Positions 32,595 to 41,089 are shown, numbered from the stretch's first letter. The stretch is 64,000 nucleotides of DNA from PWQG01 sp040882255 (GCA_040882255.1 JBBEBP010000016.1:639906-703905); one strand, 5' to 3'. Made by a program: numbers and translations. The notes: generated from the letters alone by a model not told the origin.

Positions 32595-32706
32595 CCGAGG
32601 GGGCGGCAGTGCCGTGCAGGAGACGCCCGTGAATACATCCCTGTAGGGCTCGGCGTGCGCCATCCATGGCGCCCGACGCTCCTGCACGGCACTGCCGCCC
32701 CCTCGG
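32595..32706 (+). repeat. Hairpin element, copy 1 (28-bp perfect arms around a conserved 68-bp core)
   Basis: Bases 32595-32622 are the exact reverse complement of 32679-32706 (28 of 28). Inside lies a shared core, 32617-32684, that begins CAGGAGACGCCCGTGAATAC, includes the nested palindrome GCGCCATCCATGGCGC and ends GCTCCTG. The reverse complement of 33335-33402 (copy 2) matches this core at 62 of 68 bases without gaps, but the outer stems differ between copies. It lies between argA and the microcin cassette and could act as a terminator or processing site. The rest of 32561-32887 (bases 32707-32875) holds no gene I can support. Confidence 0.85.
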
Positions 32707-32887
32707 CTCTCTGTCTGTGGTGTCCGCCGGCTGTTCCTCGTTGCTTTTCCTTGTCGATGTTACTTCCCGCCCGGTGCCACCCTCCATGGAGAGTTTTCCG
32801 ACACGGGCACGTTTCCGGAATCTGCGCTATAACCATAGTGCATGGCGCTGTCATGCATCACATCAGCAGTCACTCAAGGAGGATGTC

Positions 32888-33115
32888 ATGAGAGAACTGA
32901 CAGCAACAGAAGTCACCATGGTCAGCGGCGGTTCCTTTTCCGTCGAGGCAGAACAGGCCGTAGTCGGCGGAGCTGCTGCTGGCGCCCTTACCCAAGCCGC
33001 TAAAGGCGCGAGAATTGGATCCGTACTCGGTCCGAAAGGAGCAGTCGGGGGAGCCATCATCGGCGGGTTGGCCTATGGAATCACCAGCGCATATAGCCAG
33101 TTCAGGAACAGTTAG
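32888..33115 (+). CDS. Putative class II microcin/bacteriocin precursor with double-glycine leader
   Basis: The 75-residue product begins with a 15-residue leader ending in Gly-Gly (MRELTATEVTMVSGG). This is very close in form to microcin V-type leaders, which are cleaved and exported by peptidase-C39 ABC transporters. The predicted 60-residue mature peptide is Gly/Ala-rich with repeated GxxxG and GG steps (VVGGAAAGAL, GAVGGAIIGGLAYG), few charges and no cysteine, as in membrane-inserting bacteriocins. AAGGAGG lies five bases before the ATG. The following gene starts on the next base after its stop. No C39 exporter or HlyD-type partner is in the window, so export would rely on distant genes. 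Antibacterial activity is inference. Confidence 0.72.
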   Translation: MRELTATEVTMVSGGSFSVEAEQAVVGGAAAGALTQAAKGARIGSVLGPKGAVGGAIIGGLAYGITSAYSQFRNS

Positions 33116-33304
33116 ATGCGTGAGTACATTCCGACAGTCATAGCGTCGCTTGTTGGCGTAATCTACGTCATGATCGCCGCTCGATTCGGACTATCGAGAG
33201 AAGCGATTCTACTCATGGTCATGCTGGGTATACCAATAGCGATGGTCATCAGATATCGGCGATTGGGCGGCACCCTGATAAGAAAAGATGACGATAACCA
33301 CTGA
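33116..33304 (+). CDS. Small two-helix membrane protein, candidate immunity protein
   Basis: A 62-residue protein with two hydrophobic helices (about residues 5-22 and 29-46), a basic RYRR stretch after the second helix and an acidic/polar tail (KDDDNH). The ATG directly follows the stop of the microcin-like gene, with AGGA inside that gene as ribosome-binding site, so the two are translationally coupled. Small hydrophobic proteins encoded directly after class II bacteriocins are usually self-immunity proteins. GC is about 49% by hand count, below the neighbouring genes. I recognise no family by sequence. Confidence 0.6.
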   Translation: MREYIPTVIASLVGVIYVMIAARFGLSREAILLMVMLGIPIAMVIRYRRLGGTLIRKDDDNH

Positions 33305-33311
33305 AGTACGA

Positions 33312-33425
33312 GCCTTGCGGGGGAGAGCGGGGAGCAGGAGCGTCGACCGCCATGGATGGCGGGCGCCGAGCCCTACAAGGAGGTATTCACGGGCGTCTCC
33401 TGATACCCGCTCTCCCCCGCAAGGC
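33312..33425 (-). repeat. Hairpin element, copy 2 (inverted relative to copy 1)
   Basis: Bases 33312-33331 are the exact reverse complement of 33406-33425 (20 of 20), after which a three-base mismatch and then CAGGAG/CTCCTG (33335-33340 with 33397-33402) extend the stem. The core 33335-33402 is the reverse complement of the copy-1 core with six differences in 68 bases. The outer stem sequence (GCCTTGCGGGGGAGAGCGGG) is unrelated to that of copy 1. It sits between the convergent immunity-like gene and folA, where a bidirectional terminator would be useful. Confidence 0.85.
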
Positions 33426-33445
33426 CAGCCACTGACCGGGCACCA

Positions 33446-33955
33446 TCAAAACCGCTCCAGCACCACAAAACTGTAATCGTACGGATTAGGCCCCGACGCG
33501 GAAAAATCCTCCCGCCCGAGCTCATGCCACCGCTCGATATCAAACTCCGGAAAAAACGCATCCCCCTCAACCTCGGCATGCACCTGCGTCAGATACAGCC
33601 GGTCAGCCCGTGGCAATGCCTGCCGGTAAATCTCCGCCCCGCCCATCACCACGGCCTCTTCGCCACCGTTGATCAGTGCAATGTTCTCCGCCATCTTGAT
33701 GGCTTCATCCAGAGAATGGACGACCTTCGCCCCTTCGGCCTCGAAATTGGTATTGCGGCTGACGATAATGTTACTGCGACCCGGCAGCGGCCGACCGATG
33801 GATTCCCAGGTCTTGCGGCCCATGATGATGGGCTTGCCCATGGTGACCCGCTTGAAATACTTCAGGTCCTCGGGCAGGTACCAGGGCAGTGCGTTGTTGC
33901 GGCCGATGACGCGGTTGCGTGACATGGCCCAGATCAATGCCAGCCGCATGCTCAT
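33446..33955 (-). CDS. folA: Dihydrofolate reductase
   Basis: FolA reduces dihydrofolate to tetrahydrofolate with NADPH and is the target of trimethoprim. The 169-residue protein has the N-terminal LALIWAMSRNRVIGRNNALPW motif region (active-site acidic residue in YLPEDLKYFK), MGRKTWESIG, and GGAEIYRQAL. The ATG overlaps the thyA stop by four bases (ATGA), so dihydrofolate made by ThyA is recycled by a co-translated enzyme. It is the last gene of the rppH-ptsP-lgt-thyA-folA operon. Confidence 0.96.
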   Translation of the reverse strand: MSMRLALIWAMSRNRVIGRNNALPWYLPEDLKYFKRVTMGKPIIMGRKTWESIGRPLPGRSNIIVSRNTNFEAEGAKVVHSLDEAIKMAENIALINGGEEAVVMGGAEIYRQALPRADRLYLTQVHAEVEGDAFFPEFDIERWHELGREDFSASGPNPYDYSFVVLERF

Positions 33956-34746
33956 ACGGCCACCGGTGCCTTGATGTGTGGATGGGGGTCATAGCCGGCG
34001 ATCTGGAAATCCTCGTACCGGTAGTCGAAAATCGACGCCGGACGTCGCAGGATATCAAGCCGGGGCAGCGGGCGCTCTGTACGCTGGAGCTGTTCGCGTG
34101 CCTGCTCCAGATGATTACTGTAGAGGTGGGTATCACCGCCGGTCCAGATGAACTCACCGACATCCAGGTCACACTGCTGTGCCACCATGTGAGTCAACAG
34201 TGCATAGGAGGCAATATTGAACGGCACTCCCAGAAAGGTGTCGGCCGAGCGCTGATAAAGCTGGCAGGACAACTTGCCGTTGGCCACGAAGAACTGGAAC
34301 AGGCAGTGACACGGCGGAAGGGCCATGTCCTCGACGTAGGCCGGGTTGTAGGCCACCACCATCAGGCGCCGGGAATTCGGATTGGTGCGGATCTGCTCGA
34401 TCAGACGGGTGATCTGGTCCACCGACTGGCCGTCCGGGCCCGGCCAGCTGCGCCACTGGAAGCCGTATACCGGTCCCAGGTCGCCGTTGTCGTCCGCCCA
34501 TGCGTCCCAGATCGAGACGCCGTTGTCCTTCAGATAGCGGATGTTGGTATCACCACTGAGGAACCATAACAACTCGTGGATGATGGAACGGATATGCAGC
34601 TTTTTGGTGGTCAGCAGCGGAAAACCCCGCTGTAGATCGAAGCGCATCTGGTGACCGAATACGGCCAACGTACCCGTGCCGGTGCGATCATCGCGTTCGA
34701 CGCCATCATCCAGAATACGTTGCATCAGGTCCAGATACTGTCTCAT
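33952..34746 (-). CDS. thyA: Thymidylate synthase
   Basis: ThyA methylates dUMP to dTMP using methylene-tetrahydrofolate. With the start at ATG 34746 (MRQYLDLMQ) the protein is 264 residues, identical in length to E. coli ThyA. Motifs include DRTGTGTLAVFG, the catalytic Cys in ALPPCHCLFQFF, QRSADTFLGVPFNIASYA and the C-terminal YDPHPHIKAPVAV. A GAGAGGAA ribosome-binding site lies just upstream. An open extension upstream overlaps lgt and is not real. Confidence 0.97.
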   Translation of the reverse strand: MRQYLDLMQRILDDGVERDDRTGTGTLAVFGHQMRFDLQRGFPLLTTKKLHIRSIIHELLWFLSGDTNIRYLKDNGVSIWDAWADDNGDLGPVYGFQWRSWPGPDGQSVDQITRLIEQIRTNPNSRRLMVVAYNPAYVEDMALPPCHCLFQFFVANGKLSCQLYQRSADTFLGVPFNIASYALLTHMVAQQCDLDVGEFIWTGGDTHLYSNHLEQAREQLQRTERPLPRLDILRRPASIFDYRYEDFQIAGYDPHPHIKAPVAV

Positions 34747-34756
34747 TTTTCCTCTC

Positions 34757-35599
34757 TCATGATCTGTCAGTGCGGGTCTTGCGCGAGGCCGGCATGCCGG
34801 CCATTTCAATCGGGATATTGCCACCCGGGCGATACGCGACAATCATCAGCAACGCGCCAGCCACCATCATGGGCAGAGACAGGACCTGCCCCATGGTCAT
34901 CCAGTCCAGCGCCACAAACCCGATCCAATTGTCCGGCTCCCGAAAGAATTCCACGAAAAAACGCTGTGCACCATACACAAGGCCAAACAGGCCGGCAACC
35001 GCATAACGGGGCCTGGGACGAGAGGAGAACCACCACACAACGGCGAACAGCAGACCGCCCTCCAGCGCGGCCTGGTACAACTGTGACGGGTGCCGGGCCA
35101 GGTCATCCACATGGGGGAACACCATCCCCCAGGGCATGTCGGTGGGCCGGCCCCACAGCTCTCCACCGATGAAGTTACCGATGCGGCCCGCACCCAGCCC
35201 GAACGGTACCATGGGCGCCACAAAATCAAGCACCTGGAACCAGTTACGGCCGAGCTTGCGCCCATACCACCAGAATGCCGCCATGACGCCGAGGAACCCG
35301 CCGTGGAAAGACATGCCCCCTTCCCAGACGCGAAGCAACCAGAGGGGGTCAGCCAGAAACTGATCAAAATTATAAAACAGGACGGAGCCCATACGGCCGC
35401 CGAGCACGGCTCCGATAGCGCCGTAGAACACCAGGTCGGATATCTGCTCGTCCGTCCACGAACCCGGAACGGCACGGGCCCGGCGTCGGGCCAGCCACCA
35501 GGCGCCGGCGAAGGCCACGATATACATGATGCCATACCAGTGGACATCCAGGGGGCCCAGGGATATGGCGACGGGATCGATACGGGGGTAGGTCAGCAT
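34757..35599 (-). CDS. lgt: Prolipoprotein diacylglyceryl transferase
   Basis: Lgt transfers diacylglycerol from phosphatidylglycerol to the lipobox cysteine of prolipoproteins in the inner membrane. The 280-residue protein has about seven helices and the Lgt signature GAGRIGNFIGGELWGRPTD, with the essential Arg and Asn, plus the N-terminal DVHWYGIMY and the GGMSFHGGFLG segment with the conserved His. It lies 17 bases after ptsP and 10 before thyA in the operon. Confidence 0.96.
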   Translation of the reverse strand: MLTYPRIDPVAISLGPLDVHWYGIMYIVAFAGAWWLARRRARAVPGSWTDEQISDLVFYGAIGAVLGGRMGSVLFYNFDQFLADPLWLLRVWEGGMSFHGGFLGVMAAFWWYGRKLGRNWFQVLDFVAPMVPFGLGAGRIGNFIGGELWGRPTDMPWGMVFPHVDDLARHPSQLYQAALEGGLLFAVVWWFSSRPRPRYAVAGLFGLVYGAQRFFVEFFREPDNWIGFVALDWMTMGQVLSLPMMVAGALLMIVAYRPGGNIPIEMAGMPASRKTRTDRS

Positions 35600-35616
35600 C
35601 CAGCTTCCTTTTCCAT

Positions 35617-37893
35617 CTAGTTGTGCCGTGACGAACGCAACAGGCGGTCGACACCGGCATTGTACAGGGCCATGTCCACGGAGCTGCGTATCATCTGCGC
35701 ATCATCCATTTCCATGATCTGCTCGAGAAGTTCCCGGGCTCCGCTCAGGGTCATGGCGCGCACCACTGCCTTGACCTTCAACAGCGTCGACGCGTTCATG
35801 GACAGCACATCGAAACCCATGGCCACCAACAGCACGGCAGCGCCAGGGTCACCGGCCATTTCACCGCAGATGCTGACGGTTTTCCCCTCCGCATGGGATT
35901 CGGTCACGATATGCTGCAGCGCCTTCAGAACGGCGGGATGGAAGGAGCTGTAGAGACTGGCCACCCGCGGGTTGTTACGGTCGACCGCCAGCAGATACTG
36001 CGTCAGGTCGTTGCTGCCCACGGACACGAAGTCCACCAGTGTCGCCAGTGTCCGGCTCTGGTAGACGGCGGCGGGCACCTCGATCATCACCCCGACCGGC
36101 GGCATCTTCACGTCCAGCCCCTCGTCCTGCAGTTCGCGCCAGGCGCGGCGGATGATCTGCTGCGCACTGGTGACCTCCTGCACCGACGAGATCATCGGCA
36201 GCATGATCTGGAGATTATTCAGCCCCTCGCTGGCCCGGATCATGGCCCGGGCCTGGGCAATGAAAATCTCTGGATGGTCCAGTGTCACACGAATGCCGCG
36301 CCATCCGAGAAACGGGTTGGCCTCCTCGATCGGAAAATACGGAAGCGACTTGTCACCGCCGATGTCCAGAGTGCGCATGGTGACCATTTTCGGTGCAAAT
36401 GCCTGGAGTTGTTCCCGATAGATTCCGGCCTGCTCCTGTTCACTGGGAAAGCGCTCGCTGAGCAGGAACGGCACTTCGGTTCGGAACAGGCCGATCCCTT
36501 CGGCACCGTGATCGAGAGAGCGCACCACGTCGCTCATCAGACCGGTATTCACCCACAGACTCACCCGATGGTGATCCAGCGTTTCACAGGGCAGGTCCAC
36601 CAGACCACCCAGACCCTTGACCAGCTGTTCCTCTTCCTTGATCACCTCCAGGTAGCGCTCCCGCAACTCCCGGGACGGATTGCTGTACACAATGCCGTTG
36701 TAACCATCCACGATGATCTGCCGGCCATCCAGCTTGCGATAGGGAAGATCCACTACCCCCATGGCTGTCGGTATACCCATGGTTCGAGCCAGAATGGCCA
36801 CGTGCGAGTTACCTGATCCTTTTACAGAAACCATGCCGCGCAATTTCTCTCGCGGCACTTCCATCAGCATGGCTGGCACCAGCTCCTCGCCAACCAGGAT
36901 CGCATCATCCGGGTACTCGACGGGCTTGGTATTCCGGTCCTGCAGATAAAACAGCACCCGGGAACACAGGTCACGTATATCGGCTGCCCGCTCCCGCAAA
37001 TACGGATCTTTCATCTGCTCGAACGTACGGACGTGGTTCAGGCCGACTTCGGCCAATGCCCCCTGGGCCCACTGCCCGTCGCGAATCAGATTGATGACTT
37101 CCTTGCCCCAGGCATCGTCATCCAGCATGCGCAGATAGACGTCGAACAGCTCACGCTCCTCGGGCTGCAACTGGTCACCGACAGAGCTGCTCAAGGCCCG
37201 GATGTCATCACGCACCGCATTCAGGGCGGCGTTGAACACCTCGACCTCACCATCCACATCACTGACCTGGCGACTGGGAATAAGGTTCAGATCGGCGCGC
37301 GGGAACACCACTACGGCCTGACCGATGGCCACGCCGGAAGCACCCGAGATGCCGGGAAAACTGGTGTCAAAACGCTTCTGACCGGAAGGACTCATGCCCT
37401 GGATGGCACCGGTGGCCTCCGCAGCCGCGATCACCCCGGCCAGCTGCGCCGACAACGTGATCAGGAAAGCCTCTTCTCCCGCATCGAAAGAGCGCTTGTC
37501 GCGATGCTGCACCACCAGTACCCCCAGCACCTGCCGATGGTGGATGATGGGCACGCCCAGGAAAGAGCGGTACTCCTCCTCGCCGGTCTCGGAGAGATAG
37601 CGGAAGTTGGGGTGAGAGCGGGCGTCCTCCAGGTTCAGGGGCTCGGCGTTGGCCGCCACCAGACCGACCAGGCCCTCACCGGCGGACAGACTGACATGGC
37701 CGACCGCTTCCTTGTTGAGGCCCCGGGAGGCCATCAATACATGGCTGTCGATGTCGGAGTCCATCAGGTACACGGAACAGACCTGCGTATTCATTGCATC
37801 CCTGACACGGGTGACGATCACCTCCAGTGCGCTCTGCAAATCCCTGGCGGAATTCACCTCCTGCACGATCTCACGCAGTCTGTCCAGCATCAT
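35617..37893 (-). CDS. ptsP: Phosphoenolpyruvate-protein phosphotransferase of the nitrogen PTS (EI-Ntr)
   Basis: EI-Ntr takes phosphate from PEP and passes it to NPr, a regulatory chain tied to nitrogen and potassium status. The 758-residue protein has an N-terminal GAF domain (about 1-160), then the PEP-utilising domains: the active-site His in GSGNSHVAILARTMGIPTAMG region, the PEP-binding GIGLFRTEVPF and LDIGGDKSLPY, and the C-terminal catalytic Cys in SICGEMAGDP. The GAF domain separates it from sugar EI. It is second in the rppH-to-folA operon. Confidence 0.96.
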   Translation of the reverse strand: MMLDRLREIVQEVNSARDLQSALEVIVTRVRDAMNTQVCSVYLMDSDIDSHVLMASRGLNKEAVGHVSLSAGEGLVGLVAANAEPLNLEDARSHPNFRYLSETGEEEYRSFLGVPIIHHRQVLGVLVVQHRDKRSFDAGEEAFLITLSAQLAGVIAAAEATGAIQGMSPSGQKRFDTSFPGISGASGVAIGQAVVVFPRADLNLIPSRQVSDVDGEVEVFNAALNAVRDDIRALSSSVGDQLQPEERELFDVYLRMLDDDAWGKEVINLIRDGQWAQGALAEVGLNHVRTFEQMKDPYLRERAADIRDLCSRVLFYLQDRNTKPVEYPDDAILVGEELVPAMLMEVPREKLRGMVSVKGSGNSHVAILARTMGIPTAMGVVDLPYRKLDGRQIIVDGYNGIVYSNPSRELRERYLEVIKEEEQLVKGLGGLVDLPCETLDHHRVSLWVNTGLMSDVVRSLDHGAEGIGLFRTEVPFLLSERFPSEQEQAGIYREQLQAFAPKMVTMRTLDIGGDKSLPYFPIEEANPFLGWRGIRVTLDHPEIFIAQARAMIRASEGLNNLQIMLPMISSVQEVTSAQQIIRRAWRELQDEGLDVKMPPVGVMIEVPAAVYQSRTLATLVDFVSVGSNDLTQYLLAVDRNNPRVASLYSSFHPAVLKALQHIVTESHAEGKTVSICGEMAGDPGAAVLLVAMGFDVLSMNASTLLKVKAVVRAMTLSGARELLEQIMEMDDAQMIRSSVDMALYNAGVDRLLRSSRHN

Positions 37894-37954
37894 TCAGTTT
37901 CCTGTTCTTGTTCAGATCGCCGCTACGGCCCGCGGCACGGGAGGTTCCAGAGTG

Positions 37955-38458
37955 TCAGGTGCTGCGCCTGGCCTGTCGGAGGTAGCGGTTCATCGGCCGG
38001 ATCAGTTCCAGCAACGCCTTGCGGTAGACATCGCGCTTGAAATCGATAACCTGGCCCAGCGGGTACCAGTAGCTCACCCAGCGCCAATCATCGAATTCCG
38101 GCGTCTGCCCGGTGTTAGACAGAGAAATACGCTGTTCGTCGCCCCGCAAGGCCATCAGAAACCACTTCTGCTTCTGGCCGATACAGACGGGATTGGCATT
38201 CTGACGGATGAATCTCTTCGGCAGCTGATAATACAACCAGTCCCTGGTAGTGGAAAGCACCTCGACGTCGTCCGGCTCCAGACCGATCTCTTCCTTCAAT
38301 TCCCTGTACATGGCACGCTGTAATTTCTCACCGGAGTGGATGCCACCCTGCGGAAACTGCCAGGCCTCCTGGCCAATACGGCGGGCCCACAGCAACTGAC
38401 CTTCGAGGTTGCAGACAATTATGCCAATGTTGGGCCTGAACCCCTTTGAATCAATCAT
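37955..38458 (-). CDS. rppH: RNA pyrophosphohydrolase
   Basis: RppH removes pyrophosphate from the 5' end of mRNA and so opens it to RNase E decay. With ATG 38458 (MIDSKGFRPNIGI) the 167-residue protein aligns with E. coli RppH. The Nudix box runs GGIHSGEKLQRAMYREL then KEEIGL, and WRWVSYWYPL is the conserved C-terminal part. GGGGCGAG precedes the ATG; an ATG nine codons upstream is less likely. It heads the operon that continues with ptsP after 61 bases. Confidence 0.95.
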   Translation of the reverse strand: MIDSKGFRPNIGIIVCNLEGQLLWARRIGQEAWQFPQGGIHSGEKLQRAMYRELKEEIGLEPDDVEVLSTTRDWLYYQLPKRFIRQNANPVCIGQKQKWFLMALRGDEQRISLSNTGQTPEFDDWRWVSYWYPLGQVIDFKRDVYRKALLELIRPMNRYLRQARRST

Positions 38459-38559
38459 CTCGCCCCGATTCCTTTGTATGGCCAATAATCATTGTTTCAC
38501 ATATCCGAAAGCCGGATCAACGCACAGCAGCCGATTCCCACAACGCACCCGGCGACGGG

Positions 38560-38565
38560 TATACT
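38560..38565 (+). promoter_or_regulatory. -10 candidate for the HAD phosphatase gene
   Basis: TATACT at 38560-38565 lies 27 bases before the HAD gene ATG, in the 134-base divergent gap with rppH. No good -35 is visible. An AGGAA ribosome-binding site follows, consistent with this start. Confidence 0.3.
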
Positions 38566-38592
38566 ACGCTGTTTTGAGCACAGGAATCCGGC

Positions 38593-39267
38593 ATGAAACT
38601 GGCGATATTCGACCTCGACAACACGCTGCTGGGCGGCGACAGCGACCACGCCTGGGGAGAATTCCTGATCGACGAGGGGCTGGTGGACGCGGAAACGCAC
38701 AGGGCTCGCAACGACGCATTTTACCGTCAATACCAGGACGGCACACTGAAAATCGCCGATTACGTGGCGTTCGCCGCCGAACCCATCGCCGGGCTGAACC
38801 CCGAGCACCTCAACACCCTGCATGACGCCTTCATGGAGCGCTTCATCCATCCCCTGCGCCTGCCGAAAGCCATGGAGCTGCTGGACAGCCACCGTCAGAG
38901 CGGCGACAAGTGCCTGATCATCACGGCCACCAACCGCTTCATCACAGACCCTATCGCCCGCTGGCTGGGGGTCGAGGAACTGATTGCCACCGAACTGGAA
39001 ACCGTGGATGGTATTTACACCGGGAAGATGTTGGGTACACCCTGTTTCCAGCAGGGCAAGGTGACCCGGCTCAGAGAATGGCTTGAGTCACATCACCGGC
39101 AATCGGGAGCAGAGATGCTGACTCTGGACAACAGCGTGTTCTACAGCGACTCTTTCAACGACCTCCCTCTGCTGGAGCAGGCCGGGGAAGCCGTGGCCGT
39201 GGACCCCGACGACCGGCTACGGGACATCGCCACCCGGCGCGGCTGGCGCGTACTCAGTCTTCGTTGA
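38593..39267 (+). CDS. HAD-superfamily IB phosphatase (SerB-like)
   Basis: A 224-residue HAD-IB hydrolase. The nucleophile motif is FDLDNTL near the N-terminus, motif II is the Thr in IITATN, and the Mg-binding motif is YSDSFNDLPLL. Members act on phosphoserine, histidinol phosphate or lipid phosphates; the same gene sits beside rppH-ptsP in Pseudomonas. The substrate cannot be named from sequence. Its end overlaps the convergent gcvR-like gene by 14 bases. Confidence 0.88.
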   Translation: MKLAIFDLDNTLLGGDSDHAWGEFLIDEGLVDAETHRARNDAFYRQYQDGTLKIADYVAFAAEPIAGLNPEHLNTLHDAFMERFIHPLRLPKAMELLDSHRQSGDKCLIITATNRFITDPIARWLGVEELIATELETVDGIYTGKMLGTPCFQQGKVTRLREWLESHHRQSGAEMLTLDNSVFYSDSFNDLPLLEQAGEAVAVDPDDRLRDIATRRGWRVLSLR

Positions 39268-39772
39268 GCCTGATCTCCACAATCAGATCGTCGGCTATGC
39301 GCTCCAGTGCTTCACGCAGAGGCTCGGTATCCATGCCGGGCGGTACCCGCAGTGAAGCACTGGCCTGGAACAGCATATCCGCTGACATCGGCGCACTGAC
39401 GCAATCCGTCTCCAGCGATTCCACGTTGACGTGCTGGGCCGCCAGCACCTGAAAAACCTCACGGACAATACCGGGCCGGTCATTGCCCACCAGACTGAGG
39501 TGTAGCAGGCCGGACTCCGTCTCTACGTCCGAGGCACGGCCACGCTCCACCACCAGGCGGATACCTTCCAGTGCGTGTAACTCCTCGATCAGTGCATCCG
39601 CCTTCGCCGCATCCACATTGATGCGGAGAATACCGGCGAACTTGCCGGCCAGCTGCGACATACTGCTTTCCAGCCAGTTGCCCCCGTGATCGGCGACCGT
39701 CCGCGCCAGACTGTCAACCAGACCCGGACGGTCATCGCCGATCAGGGTGAGAATCAGATAGGTACTGCTCAT
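39254..39772 (-). CDS. ACT-domain regulatory protein, GcvR-like
   Basis: A 172-residue protein with two ACT domains: the first starts YLILTLIGDDRPGLVDSLA, the second LHLSLVGNDRPGIVREVF (about residue 92). The D-R-P-G pattern is the amino-acid-binding loop of ACT domains. E. coli GcvR binds glycine and controls GcvA at the gcv operon. The gcvTHP operon lies 9 kb away here, but no gcvA is seen, so target control is unproven. AGGAG precedes the ATG, and it follows the sulfite-oxidase-like gene by 17 bases on the same strand. Confidence 0.82.
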   Translation of the reverse strand: MSSTYLILTLIGDDRPGLVDSLARTVADHGGNWLESSMSQLAGKFAGILRINVDAAKADALIEELHALEGIRLVVERGRASDVETESGLLHLSLVGNDRPGIVREVFQVLAAQHVNVESLETDCVSAPMSADMLFQASASLRVPPGMDTEPLREALERIADDLIVEIRLNED

Positions 39773-39789
39773 CTACTGCTCCTGACCAC

Positions 39790-40941
39790 TCAGCCGATCC
39801 GAACGCGACGGGGGAAGCGGCCGAATTCTTCCCAGTAACTGACCCGTTCCGGAAGCTCGTCGGCCGGCAACTGTACCTGGCCATCCTCATCGGTGACTCG
39901 CGACACGATGGTGTGGTCACCGGATGACGCACCCTCCCAGTCGTAGTGAAACAGTTTCCAGGACCAGGTGCTCGACTGCGGATCGATCTGCGCTTCGCGC
40001 CACGGGCCATCGTCAACACGCACTTCCACGCTGCGCAGCGGCGTGCCGTCATTGACCACGAATCCAGTGATGCGGTGGCGACCACCCTGGCGGGTGACCC
40101 GCACAATGACCGATTTGAGATTCATGCGCGCCACCGAGTTTTCTACCCAGCGCTCCTCGTCCCCGACCTGTTCACGCTTCAGCGTCACATAGTCGCGGCC
40201 CATGAAGCGGCCCATGTAGCGGGTATCCTGGACATGGATCTGGGTCAGCCACTTGACGTTGGCCACGCCATAGAAACCCGGCACGATCAGTCGCAGCGGC
40301 CGGCCATGATGGACGGGCAGGGGCTCGCCGTTCATCTCGTAGGCGAGCATGTTGGGCTCGCGAAGCGCATCCTCGACGGAGAGGCTGCGGGCGAATGCTT
40401 TCTCGACTTCCCGGCCCCGAATCTCCTCCGTGGCGGTATCCGCGCCGAAGAAAACAACTTCGCGGCCTTCCTCGCGGATACCCGCCCGCTCCAGAATCCC
40501 GCGCAGACTCACGCCGCGCCAGCGGGCATTACCGACCAGGCCATGGAACATGCGGTTGCCGTTGCCGCCACACTCGAAACCGATATCCTGCTCCACCGTC
40601 GACAGATCCATCAGGTCCGCCAGGGTATAGGTCTGCGGCCGCTCCACCAGACCGCTGACCTGCAGTGTGAACTGCGCCGGATCGAGCTCGGGTTGGCCGT
40701 AATGCTGGACCACATAGAAGTCATCGGAGTGAAAATTCGTGATCTCCCGGGTGTCGATGACGTGGGTGCTGTTCGGCCGACGCGGCCCCGGGTTGAAACT
40801 GTCCGGTACATCCAGGAACGGAACCACCCGCTCACCCTGTGCCAATGCCCCCCAGGGGAAGGCGCCCGCCCCCATCGCCAGGGCACCGGCACCCAGACCG
40901 CGTTTCAGGAATGTCCTGCGCTCATCATCATGTTGCGTCAT
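39790..40941 (-). CDS. TAT-exported molybdopterin oxidoreductase of the sulfite oxidase family (SorA/SoxC-like)
   Basis: These periplasmic enzymes oxidise sulfite to sulfate or related sulfur compounds, using a molybdenum cofactor bound by one Cys. The 383-residue protein starts with a twin-arginine signal (RRTFLKRGLGAGAL, residues 8-21). The Moco cysteine is Cys124 in FECGGNGNRMFHG, and the dimerisation domain (Mo-co_dimer) makes up the last 120 residues. The ATG at 40941 gives a proper TAT peptide; a longer frame upstream does not. No cytochrome subunit (SorB or SoxD) is adjacent, so the electron acceptor is unknown. Confidence 0.88.
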   Translation of the reverse strand: MTQHDDERRTFLKRGLGAGALAMGAGAFPWGALAQGERVVPFLDVPDSFNPGPRRPNSTHVIDTREITNFHSDDFYVVQHYGQPELDPAQFTLQVSGLVERPQTYTLADLMDLSTVEQDIGFECGGNGNRMFHGLVGNARWRGVSLRGILERAGIREEGREVVFFGADTATEEIRGREVEKAFARSLSVEDALREPNMLAYEMNGEPLPVHHGRPLRLIVPGFYGVANVKWLTQIHVQDTRYMGRFMGRDYVTLKREQVGDEERWVENSVARMNLKSVIVRVTRQGGRHRITGFVVNDGTPLRSVEVRVDDGPWREAQIDPQSSTWSWKLFHYDWEGASSGDHTIVSRVTDEDGQVQLPADELPERVSYWEEFGRFPRRVRIG

Positions 40942-41083
40942 CTCGTCAGGCCTCGTGTGCTGCGACTCATTGTTTTCAGTTCTGCCGAACCAAAATACCA
41001 CAAAACAGTCTGCGGTTGCCGCAACAGGTGCCGGCCGGGCGGGAATATCACCTGCGAACCCTGCAGTGGCGCCTCATTTCGTG

Positions 41084-41089
41084 TATAAT
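41084..41089 (+). promoter_or_regulatory. -10 TATAAT before the small basic protein gene
   Basis: A consensus TATAAT at 41084-41089 lies 34 bases before the ATG at 41124. No clear -35 is seen 16-18 bases upstream (CTGCAG region). The short AT-rich patch stands out from the surrounding high-GC sequence. Confidence 0.4.

Noticed and set aside
32595..33425. Integron attC sites flanking a gene cassette
   Set aside because: The hairpin cores lack the attC R' and R'' motifs (GTTRRRY/RYYYAAC), and the copies are inverted relative to each other.
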